This document shows positions 1-6,734 of a stretch of 14,784 bases of DNA, in pieces; the stretch's first letter is position 1; every line of letters starts with the position of its first letter. The DNA lies in NCBI GenBank assembly GCA_011051925.1, contig DRKE01000190.1, positions 1 through 14,784 of the forward strand, in the 5' to 3' direction. The translations under genes and the position numbers were made by a program. The notes under the pieces were generated by a model. It did no database searches. It had not been told where the DNA came from and saw only the letters and a list, made by a program, of their open reading frames with translations. The DNA is from Deltaproteobacteria bacterium. GTDB lineage: Bacteria > Myxococcota_A > UBA9160 > UBA4427.

Positions 1-1
1 C

Positions 2-427
2 GTGGACCGGATCGGGGATACGTTCCGATGGAAAGGAGAGAACGTCGCGACCAGCGAGGTCGCCGAGGTGATCTCGAGCGCGCCGGGCGTCGAGGAAGTG
101 AACGTCTATGGCGTGACGATTCCCGGAACGGATGGTCGGGCCGGAATGGCGGCGATCGTGACGAACGACGACTTCGACATCGACGCCCTCGGTCGCGTCG
201 TCGAAGAGGGCCTGGCGTCCTACGCCCGACCGATCTTCGTGCGGATCCTTCCCCAGATGGAGATCACGGGGACCTTCAAGCACAGGAAGGTCGATCTGGT
301 CCGGGAAGCCTACGACCCCGCGACCCTGACGGATCCGCTCTATTTCCGGGACCCGGAGAAGGGGCGATACGTTCCCCTGGATGTCGGCATCCGGGAGCGC
401 ATCGACTCGGGGCAGGTGCGGCTCTAG
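2..427 (+). CDS. Long-chain acyl-CoA synthetase, FATP/FadD type, C-terminal fragment
   Basis: This is the 3' end of an ATP-dependent fatty-acid (or other carboxylate) acyl-CoA ligase; the rest lies left of the window. The first visible residues, VDRIGDTFRWKGENVATSEV, match the hinge and start of the mobile C-terminal domain in the FATP/very-long-chain acyl-CoA synthetase branch of the ANL superfamily. The segment ITGTFKHRKVDLVREAYDP carries the late lysine region expected near the catalytic Lys of adenylating enzymes, and LYFRDPEKGRYVPLD is a typical FATP ending. The GTG at position 2 encodes an internal Val, not a start. The enzyme would activate fatty acids in the cytoplasm or at the membrane. 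A 151-bp gap separates it from the GST genes, so co-transcription is uncertain. The family call is firm; chain-length specificity cannot be read from this fragment. Confidence 0.9.
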   Translation: MDRIGDTFRWKGENVATSEVAEVISSAPGVEEVNVYGVTIPGTDGRAGMAAIVTNDDFDIDALGRVVEEGLASYARPIFVRILPQMEITGTFKHRKVDLVREAYDPATLTDPLYFRDPEKGRYVPLDVGIRERIDSGQVRL

Positions 428-470
428 CAGGCTGCGAAGAAGGGCATTCGATCGACGTGCCCGGCACACT

Positions 471-491
471 ATTGGCACCGGAGATGTCAAT
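471..491. promoter_or_regulatory. Imperfect 21-bp palindrome, possible operator upstream of the GST operon
   Basis: The arms ATTGGCA (471-477) and TGTCAAT (485-491) are inverted repeats matching at 6 of 7 positions, with a 7-nt centre. The site lies 88 bp upstream of the GST start codon in the gap between the acyl-CoA synthetase and GST genes. The left arm contains TTGGCA, which could serve as a -35 element, but no good -10 sits at 16-18 bp. A TetR- or FadR-like binding site is one reading. This is a pattern only, with no regulator encoded nearby on this side. Confidence 0.3.
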
Positions 492-578
492 ATGCGATCG
501 TGAATGCGCGTTCGCCGTGTTCCGGTTGGCGGTCAGCGCCCGCGCTCGTCCCGTCAGCCCGATTGGAGGAACTCCTCG

Positions 579-1586
579 ATGTCCGATCCCTACCGCGTCT
601 TCGGTGTCGAACTCTCGCCCTTTTCGGTCAAGGTCCGTTCCTATTTCCGATACAAGCGGATTCCCCACCGCTGGATCGTGCGGAATGCCACTACGATGGC
701 CGACTACCAGAAGTACGCGAAGATTCCGATCATCCCGCTCGTCGTGACACCCGAGGAGGAGGGCCTCCAGGACTCGACACCGATCATGGAACGCATGGAG
801 GCGCTCTTTCCCGATCCTTCGGTCCATCCCCCGGATCCCGTCTCCCATTTCGTCTCCCTCCTGCTCGAAGAGTTCGGTGACGAATGGGGCAACAAATGGA
901 TGTTCCATCTGCGATGGGCGAGGGAAGAGGATCGGCTGAGTGCGGGGGGGCGGATTGCCGCGCTGATGGTCCCGAAGGGCAACGAGGAGGCGAGGCTCGC
1001 GGTCCGGGATCAGATCATCGAGCGCATGACGGGTCGCGTCTTCTTCGTCGGTTCGAACGAGACGACGGCACCCCAGATCGAGGCCTCGTTCCGGGAGGCG
1101 ATCGGGCTGCTCGATGTGCATCTCGCGAAGCGTCCCTATCTCTTCGGTGGACAGCCGTCCTTCGCGGACTTCGGACTCTGGGGTCAGATCTACAATGCCT
1201 GGACGGATCCGACCGCCGCAGCCTGGATCGAGGGATCGACTTCGAATCTGCTCGACTGGATCCATCGGCTCCTCTGGCCCCGGAGCGAGGGCGGATTCGA
1301 GGAATGGTCGAGCCTCGAATCGACACTCGAGCCCTTCTTGAAGAGCCAGGTCGGTGCTCTCTTCTGCCCGTGGTCGGTCGCGAATGCCCTGGCCATCGCA
1401 GCCGGTGACGAGGAGTTCAGTGTCGAACTCGATGGAAAGGTCTTCATGCAGAAGCCACAGAAATACCATGCCAAGTCGCTCCGGGAACTCCGCGACAAAT
1501 ATGCCCGGACGGAGAATCGCGACCAGCTCGATTCCGTACTCGAACGAACGGGATGCCTCGCGGCGCTGAAGGAACCGCTCGAGTGA
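579..1586 (+). CDS. Glutathione S-transferase family protein with long C-terminal extension
   Basis: The predicted cytosolic protein has 335 residues. The ATG at 579 is preferred over an in-frame ATG at 504 because GGAGGA (565-570) sits 8 nt upstream and the protein then begins directly with a thioredoxin-fold strand (YRVFGVELSPFSVKVRSYF). A Ser-Pro-Phe-Ser motif is in the active-site loop position of the N-terminal GST domain (about residues 1-85). The helical C-terminal domain has the characteristic PSFADFGLWG segment (residues 193-202, with the conserved capping Asp197). At 335 aa it is about 100 residues longer than classical GSTs; the tail from about residue 250 is a separate charged extension (SVELDGKVFMQKPQKYHAKSL region). 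Its stop codon overlaps the start of the next GST by 4 bp, so the two are almost certainly translated together. Substrate unknown. Confidence 0.88.
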   Translation: MSDPYRVFGVELSPFSVKVRSYFRYKRIPHRWIVRNATTMADYQKYAKIPIIPLVVTPEEEGLQDSTPIMERMEALFPDPSVHPPDPVSHFVSLLLEEFGDEWGNKWMFHLRWAREEDRLSAGGRIAALMVPKGNEEARLAVRDQIIERMTGRVFFVGSNETTAPQIEASFREAIGLLDVHLAKRPYLFGGQPSFADFGLWGQIYNAWTDPTAAAWIEGSTSNLLDWIHRLLWPRSEGGFEEWSSLESTLEPFLKSQVGALFCPWSVANALAIAAGDEEFSVELDGKVFMQKPQKYHAKSLRELRDKYARTENRDQLDSVLERTGCLAALKEPLE

Positions 1587-2290
1587 TCGACCTGTATACC
1601 TCTCCGACTCCGAACGGACACAAGGCTTCCGTGACGCTCGAGGAGCTCGGACTGCCTTATGAAGTCCATCCGATCGATCTGGCGAAGAACACACAGAAGC
1701 AGGATTGGTTCCTGGAACTCAATCCGAATGGACGAATCCCCGTCATCGTCGATCGAGAGGGCTGTGGGAAGGAGGCGGACGGCGAGCCCTTCGCCGTCTT
1801 CGAGACGGGCGCGATCATGATCTATCTGGCCGAGAAGACGGATCGACTCCTGCCCTCCGATGCTCGCGGTCGATCGCGAACGATCCAATGGTTGATGTTC
1901 CAGATGGGGGGTGTCGGTCCGATGATGGGCCAGGCCAACGTCTTTCATCGCTATTTTCCGGAAAGGATCCAACCTGCCATCGATCGCTATCAGAACGAAA
2001 GCCGCCGACTTTTCGAAGTCCTGGAGCGCAGGCTCGGGGAGTCCGAGTGGCTGGCGGGGCCGGACTTCACGATCGCCGACATCGCCAACTGGTGCTGGGT
2101 ACGAACCCACAAATGGTCGGGCGTTTCGATCGAGGGCCTTCCCGCCTTGCGGAGATGGCTGGATGAGATTCGAGCACGACCCGCCTGCCAGCGGGGAATC
2201 GAAGTGCCTTTCAAGGTGGAGAACCTGCTGAAGGACCCGGAAGGTGCCCGGAACTTCGCGGAGAAAGCCCGGAAATCGCTACAACGATGA
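1583..2290 (+). CDS. yfcG: YfcG-like (nu-class) glutathione S-transferase / disulfide-bond oxidoreductase
   Basis: The protein has 235 residues and strongly resembles E. coli YfcG, a GST-fold enzyme with glutathione-dependent disulfide reductase activity. The N-terminus IDLYTSPTPNGHKASVTLEE carries Thr9-Pro10-Asn11-Gly12, the glutathione-binding residues of YfcG. LNPNGRIPVIVD holds the cis-proline, FETGAIMIYLAEKT matches the glutathione-contacting segment, and the C-terminal domain keeps QWLMFQMGGVGPMMGQ and the FTIADIA capping motif. The GTG at 1583 is chosen as start because it gives the family's exact N-terminus, has GAAGGA (1568-1573) 9 nt upstream, and forms a GTGA overlap with the preceding stop, a sign of translational coupling. 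It probably works in cytosolic thiol redox balance or detoxification alongside the upstream GST. The family call is confident; the physiological substrate is unknown. Confidence 0.92.
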   Translation: MIDLYTSPTPNGHKASVTLEELGLPYEVHPIDLAKNTQKQDWFLELNPNGRIPVIVDREGCGKEADGEPFAVFETGAIMIYLAEKTDRLLPSDARGRSRTIQWLMFQMGGVGPMMGQANVFHRYFPERIQPAIDRYQNESRRLFEVLERRLGESEWLAGPDFTIADIANWCWVRTHKWSGVSIEGLPALRRWLDEIRARPACQRGIEVPFKVENLLKDPEGARNFAEKARKSLQR

Positions 2291-2301
2291 TCCGCCTTCG
2301 A

Positions 2302-2366
2302 TCCGATCGGTCCGCGGAAGGAGGTCGGAGGACGACCTCGAAGACGGCCGCGACGGACCGATCCGA
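2302..2366. repeat. Nested inverted repeat between the GST and LLM oxidoreductase genes
   Basis: Outer arms TCCGATCGGTCCG (2302-2314) and CGGACCGATCCGA (2354-2366) are inverted repeats matching at 12 of 13 positions. Inside them, GAGGTCG (2321-2327) and CGACCTC (2333-2339) form a perfect 7-bp stem with a 5-nt GAGGA loop. As RNA this would fold into a stem-internal loop-hairpin filling most of the 112-nt spacer. No T-tract follows, so it is not a standard intrinsic terminator; an mRNA processing/stability element, an attenuator or a protein site are alternatives. The repeats are seen directly; the function is inferred. Confidence 0.8.
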
Positions 2367-2402
2367 ACGGAGAGCGGAACGACAGTCAAGGAGATTCCTA
2401 CG

Positions 2403-3446
2403 ATGAAGCTCGCCCTCGGTGCCATGACCTTCGGTCCTCGCGTCAAGCTCGATCTCGAACTGATCCGCCACGCGGAAAGGCTCGGATTCGACTCGACCTG
2501 GACCGCGGAGGCCTACGGAAACGATGCGGTCACGACGGCGACCTGGATCGCCGCGAAGACGGAGACGATCCACGTCGGGACGGCGATCATGCAGATGCCG
2601 GCGCGTACACCGGCCATGACCGCGATGACCGCGACTTCCCTCCATCAACTCTCCGGAGGGCGATTCAAGCTCGGCCTCGGGCCCTCGGGTCCCCAGGTCG
2701 TCGAGGGCTTCCACGGCGTGCCCTACGGAAAGCCACTCACACGCACGCGCGAGTACATCCAGATCGTGCGCCAGATCTGGGAGCGCGAGAAGCCGCTCGA
2801 ATTCTCGGGCACCCACTACGAGATTCCCTGCAAGGGGGAGGGCACGACCGGCCTCGGAAAGCCGCTCAAGAGCATCCTTCACGGAGATCCCAGCATCCCG
2901 ATCTATACCGCCTCGATCAGCCCGAACGGATTGGCCTGTGCGGCGGAAGTCGCGGATGGTGTCATCCCGATGATGTTCGATCCCGAACGCTACGACGAGA
3001 TCCTGAAGCCGCATCTCGAGAAGGGATTCGCGCGTGCAGGACGTGGCAAGAGTCTCGAGAACTTCGACGTCATGACCTCCTGCACGGTCATCGTGAGTGA
3101 CGATGTCGAGAAGGCCATGGTGCCGGTCAAGGCGAACATGGCGCAATACATCGGCGGGATGGGCGCGCGCAACAAGAATTTCTACAACGACTATACGAAG
3201 CGGCTCGGGTTCGAAGAGGCGGCCGTCGAGATCCAGGATCTCTTCCTCTCCGGAAAGAAGAAGGAAGCGATGGCGGCGGTCCCCGACGAACTCGTCGATG
3301 CCGTCCATCTCGTTGGCCCGAAGGACAAGATCCGCGATCGACTCCAGGCCTGGAAGGAGGCGGGGAAGCGGCGGGAGGTCGGTACGATGCTGCTCGGCGC
3401 GATGCAGCCCGAAGCGCTCGAGATCGTGGCGGAAGAAATCCTGTAG
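2403..3446 (+). CDS. LLM-class F420-dependent oxidoreductase, Rv3520c-like
   Basis: This 347-residue luciferase-like monooxygenase-superfamily protein (TIM-barrel flavin/F420 enzyme) closely follows the mycobacterial Rv3520c subfamily. Visible signatures are the N-terminal strand and MTFG segment, FDSTWTAEAYGNDA (about residues 28-41), SGGRFKLGLGPSGPQVVEGF (84-103) and GEGTTGLGKPLKS (from Gly145-Glu146), followed by PIYTASISPNG and EVADGVIPMMF of the distal barrel. The ATG at 2403 is taken because AAGGAG (2388-2393) is 9 nt upstream and family homology begins there; the reading frame is open further upstream without similarity. It is expected to use deazaflavin F420 (or FMN) for hydride transfer on an unknown substrate. 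It lies 112 bp after the GST pair on the same strand, so it may share their transcript. Family call firm, cofactor inferred from family. Confidence 0.9.
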   Translation: MKLALGAMTFGPRVKLDLELIRHAERLGFDSTWTAEAYGNDAVTTATWIAAKTETIHVGTAIMQMPARTPAMTAMTATSLHQLSGGRFKLGLGPSGPQVVEGFHGVPYGKPLTRTREYIQIVRQIWEREKPLEFSGTHYEIPCKGEGTTGLGKPLKSILHGDPSIPIYTASISPNGLACAAEVADGVIPMMFDPERYDEILKPHLEKGFARAGRGKSLENFDVMTSCTVIVSDDVEKAMVPVKANMAQYIGGMGARNKNFYNDYTKRLGFEEAAVEIQDLFLSGKKKEAMAAVPDELVDAVHLVGPKDKIRDRLQAWKEAGKRREVGTMLLGAMQPEALEIVAEEIL

Positions 3447-3464
3447 CCATGGCAGGCCGGGGAT

Positions 3465-6400
3465 TCAGCCCCTTCGCCGCAGGGGAAGCGGTTCGATCTC
3501 GTTCCGCGCGGGGTCCTGACGGGGCGTCCCGGCTTTCACGCGTGAAAGCCGGGCCTTCGCATCTTCGATCACGAGGTAGCTGCTGGGGACCAGGAAGAGG
3601 GAGATCGTCGAGCCGAAGATGACCCCGAAGCCGAGCGAAGTGGCCATCGGGATCAGGAACTGGGCCGAGACGCTCCCTTCCCGGAGGATCGGAACGAGGC
3701 CGACGAAGGTCGTGATCGACGTGAGGACGATCGGGCGGAAACGGGCAACGCCGGCTTCGCGCACGGCCTGTTCGAGGGCGACCCCCTTCGCACGCCGCTC
3801 GTTGATGTAGTGGACGAGAACGAGACTCGAGTTGACGACGACCCCCGTCAGTGCCACGAATCCGAAGATCGACATCATCGAGAAGTTGAAGGTCTGGTCC
3901 GTGAAGATCTCGCGCGCGAAATACATGAACCAATGGCCGAAGATCGCGCCGACCAGGCCGAAGGGAATGACCGCCATGATGATGAGGGGCTGGATGTAGG
4001 AGCGCAGGGGAATCGCGAGAAGCGCGTAGATCGCGAGGAGCGCGACCAGATAGTTCCTGAAGAGGCCCAGCATGCTTTCGGCCTGTTCCGCCTGCTCGCC
4101 TTCGAGAGAGTAGGTGAGGCCGGGGTAGTCCGCCGTGAGGAGTGGGATGAATTCCTTCTCGAGGTCGGTGATGATATCGCCTGCCGCGATCTGCTTGGCG
4201 TCGACGTCCGCCGTCACGTCGATCACGCGCTGGCGGTTGCTCCGCTTGATCGTCGCGTAGCCGCGACCGAGTTCCGCTTTCGCGACCGCGTAGAAGGGGA
4301 CCTCCCCTCCACCGGGCGTTCGAATCCGCAGGTTCTCGAGGTCCGCGAGGGAGCGGCGCGCCTCCCTCGGGTAGCGGATCATCACCCGGACGTCGTCGCG
4401 TCCACGCTGGATGCGCTGGGCCTCCTCGCCGTAGAAGGCCTGGCGGACCTGCCTCGAAAGATCGTCGAGAGTGAGTCCGAGGGACTGGGCGGCGGGCAGG
4501 ATGTCGAGCTTGATCTCCTTCTTGCCCTCTCGAAAGGAATCGTTGATATCGGAGACGCCGGGGTACTCGGCAAGCCGGGTTTTCAGCCGGTCGGCGGCAT
4601 CGCGGAGTTGATCGACGTCATTCGAACGGAGCTGGATGTCGATCGGATCTCCCGCGCTGAAGAGATCGGCACTGAAGGTCAACTCGACGGCCCCGGGAAT
4701 CGGCGGCGTCAGGCTGCGCCAACGCCGCTTGATCTCCGCTGCACTGATCGGCCGATCGTCGCCCGATTGGATCGCGATGCTGACCTCGGCGACGTGGCTT
4801 CCGCTCGCACCGGCGGTGTCCCCGGGTCCGCCTCCGCCGCTCATCGGCTGTTCTCCGACGGAGAAGAGGATGTGCTTCACGAGGGATTCACCCTCGACGA
4901 GGAAGCCCTCTTCGTCGAGTCCTGCCTTCATGCGTCGTGCGGCATCGAGCAGGAGACGGGCGGAATGTTCCGTCTCCTCCACGGGCGTGCCCTGGGGCAT
5001 CACGAGGGAGGCGGTCACATAGTCGCTCTCGATCGGCGGAAAGAACGAAAAATTCATCTTCGCGGAGCCGATTCCGAGGATCACCGTTGCAAGGGACACG
5101 ACGAGGATGCCGACGCCGGCCGCGATGATGGCGTAACGGGCCGCCAACGCGCGGTCGAGGAGCGGTCGGTAGCGCTCGTGTGCGAAGCGGCTGAGGCCGG
5201 CCGAGGTCCGTGCCTGGAGGCGCTTCCAACTCGCCCGGAGCCGGCTCTGTCGCTCGATGTCGGCGGGTTCGTCCCATTTCATGTGGCCGAGATGCGCGGG
5301 AAGCACGAGCTGGGATTCGACCACCGAGAACAACAGACAGAGGACTGCCGACAGGCCGATCACGCTGAAGATCTGTCCCATCGTGCCCGGTGCGAAGATC
5401 ATCGGGCCGAAAGCGGCGATCGTCGTCAGCACGCCGAAGATGACGGGAATGGCGACTTCCTGGGCACCGATGATCGAGGCTTCGAGGGGATCTTCCGCGC
5501 CTTCCTGATGGCGATGGACGTTCTCGCCCACGACGACCGCGTCATCGACGAGCAGACCGAGGACCATGATGAAGGCGAAGAGCGAGATCACGTTGATCGA
5601 GATCCCGGAGATCGGGAACACGAAGAGCGCACCGAGGATCGACAGCGGGACGCCGAGGCTGACCCAGATCGCGAGTCTCGTGCGGAGGAAGAGCGCGAGT
5701 ACGATGAAGACGAGAACGAACCCGCCGATGCCGTTCTTGATCAGGATGTCGAGCCGGTCACGGAGCGTGCGGGCGGCGTTCTGCCAGACCGTGAGGGAGA
5801 GGCCTTCGGGCAGACGGCTGCGAAGGGCGTCGAGTTCGGCACGGACCGTATCGACGAGGTCGAGGACCTTCTGGTCGCCGACCCGGAAGACCTTGATGCT
5901 GACCGCCGGATTCCCGTCGAAGAAAGCGTAACGGTCCTCCTCGTCGAAACCGTCGACGATGTTCGCGACGTCGGAAAGGAGGAGGCGCGTTCCATCCGCG
6001 TCCGTCCGAAGCACGATCTCCTCGAAATCCCGGCCCGTATAGGCCTGCCCTTTCGTCCGGAGCAGGATCTCGCCGCCGCTCGTCTTGATCGATCCGCCCG
6101 GCCGATCGAGTGAACCCCGCCGAACGGCAGCCACGACTTCGTCGAAGGTCAGACCGAATCGCTGGAGTGCTGCTTCGGGGACCTCGATCGAGATCTCGTA
6201 GTCCCGGGCGTTCTTGAGTTCGACCTGGGTGATGTCGGGCAGACTCGCGATCGCGTCCCGGAGGCGTTCGCCGAAGACCTTGAGCGCCTTCTCGCTGGCG
6301 TCGGCACTGACGGCGATCTGCAGGATCGTACGCTTGATCTCGACATGGCTCACGATCGGTTTCTCGGTCTCCGCGGGGAAGGTCGTGATCGAGTCGACGG

Positions 6401-6734
6401 CATTCTTGATCTCGGAGAGTGCGCGATCGACCGGGTAGCCGTCCATCAGCTCGGCGCTGACGCCGCAGGCGCCTTCAGCCGCAGAGGAAGTGATCTTCTT
6501 GATCCCGTTCAGTCCGTTGATCTCCTCCTCGATCCGGACGCAGACGCCGGATTCGACCTCTTCGGGTGCGGCCCCGAGATAGGTCACGCCGATCGCGATG
6601 ACGTTGATGTCGATATCGGGAAACGTCTTCTGCTGGATGTTGGGGAGGCTGACCAGACCACCGACCGCCATCGTCGCCATCAGCAGGTTGGCAGCGACAT
6701 GGTTCCGTGCGAACCAGGCGATCATGCCCTTCAC
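3465..6734 (-). CDS. RND-superfamily efflux permease (AcrB/CusA-like inner-membrane subunit)
   Basis: This 1089-residue proton-driven inner-membrane transporter has the standard RND architecture: TM1 near residues 12-34 (AWFARNHVAANLLM), a large periplasmic loop to about 340, a TM2-6 block, TM7 near 535-555, a second periplasmic loop, and TM8-12. The TM4 signature GLLVDDAVVVGENV contains the paired acidic residues Asp397-Asp398 of the proton relay. TM10 reads ALTGVVVNSSLVLVHYINER and lacks a lysine at the AcrB Lys940 position. The GTG at 6732-6734 forms a GTGA overlap with the stop of the membrane-fusion gene; an alternative ATG start is at 6725. The gene ends 18 bp from the convergent LLM gene. 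A perfect 26-bp palindrome lies in its last codons. Substrate (drug, lipid, metal or other) is not readable; the sequence groups with the generic efflux RND permeases rather than MmpL. Confidence 0.93.
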   Translation of the reverse strand: MKGMIAWFARNHVAANLLMATMAVGGLVSLPNIQQKTFPDIDINVIAIGVTYLGAAPEEVESGVCVRIEEEINGLNGIKKITSSAAEGACGVSAELMDGYPVDRALSEIKNAVDSITTFPAETEKPIVSHVEIKRTILQIAVSADASEKALKVFGERLRDAIASLPDITQVELKNARDYEISIEVPEAALQRFGLTFDEVVAAVRRGSLDRPGGSIKTSGGEILLRTKGQAYTGRDFEEIVLRTDADGTRLLLSDVANIVDGFDEEDRYAFFDGNPAVSIKVFRVGDQKVLDLVDTVRAELDALRSRLPEGLSLTVWQNAARTLRDRLDILIKNGIGGFVLVFIVLALFLRTRLAIWVSLGVPLSILGALFVFPISGISINVISLFAFIMVLGLLVDDAVVVGENVHRHQEGAEDPLEASIIGAQEVAIPVIFGVLTTIAAFGPMIFAPGTMGQIFSVIGLSAVLCLLFSVVESQLVLPAHLGHMKWDEPADIERQSRLRASWKRLQARTSAGLSRFAHERYRPLLDRALAARYAIIAAGVGILVVSLATVILGIGSAKMNFSFFPPIESDYVTASLVMPQGTPVEETEHSARLLLDAARRMKAGLDEEGFLVEGESLVKHILFSVGEQPMSGGGGPGDTAGASGSHVAEVSIAIQSGDDRPISAAEIKRRWRSLTPPIPGAVELTFSADLFSAGDPIDIQLRSNDVDQLRDAADRLKTRLAEYPGVSDINDSFREGKKEIKLDILPAAQSLGLTLDDLSRQVRQAFYGEEAQRIQRGRDDVRVMIRYPREARRSLADLENLRIRTPGGGEVPFYAVAKAELGRGYATIKRSNRQRVIDVTADVDAKQIAAGDIITDLEKEFIPLLTADYPGLTYSLEGEQAEQAESMLGLFRNYLVALLAIYALLAIPLRSYIQPLIIMAVIPFGLVGAIFGHWFMYFAREIFTDQTFNFSMMSIFGFVALTGVVVNSSLVLVHYINERRAKGVALEQAVREAGVARFRPIVLTSITTFVGLVPILREGSVSAQFLIPMATSLGFGVIFGSTISLFLVPSSYLVIEDAKARLSRVKAGTPRQDPARNEIEPLPLRRRG
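3469..3485. other. Short hairpin at the convergent LLM/RND gene ends
   Basis: CCCCT (3469-3473) and AGGGG (3481-3485) pair across a 7-nt loop just downstream of the LLM stop and inside the last codons of the RND gene. There is no following T-tract on either strand. It may slow or help end transcription where the two genes converge, but the evidence is weak. Confidence 0.25.
3528..3553. repeat. Perfect 26-bp palindrome in the RND permease 3' end
   Basis: The 13-nt arm CCCGGCTTTCACG (3528-3540) is followed immediately by its exact reverse complement CGTGAAAGCCGGG (3541-3553). The match ends at 3527/3554. In the permease it encodes part of the cytoplasmic C-terminal tail (ARLSRVKAG). The RNA on either strand could form a stem of about 11 bp with a tiny loop. 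No U-run follows. It lies about 82 bp beyond the LLM stop, so it could stop or stabilise that convergent transcript, or protect the 3' end of the RND mRNA. Confidence 0.95.

Noticed and set aside
504..578. Earlier ATG for the first GST
   Set aside because: The extra 25 residues are Arg-rich and unlike a GST N-terminus, and the good ribosome site serves ATG 579.
276..1694. 472-aa minus-strand open frame across the GST genes
   Set aside because: It spans the acyl-CoA synthetase end, a gap and two real genes on the other strand and has no family features.
2244..2402. Upstream extension of the LLM oxidoreductase to 2244
   Set aside because: It would overlap the YfcG-like gene and translate the inverted-repeat spacer; homology and the AAGGAG site support 2403.
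3810..6113. 767-aa open frame antisense to the RND permease
   Set aside because: Its product is Asp/Glu/Arg-rich without any domain pattern and is fully explained as the complement of a GC-rich gene whose codons rarely create stops on the opposite strand. The permease motifs are unambiguous.
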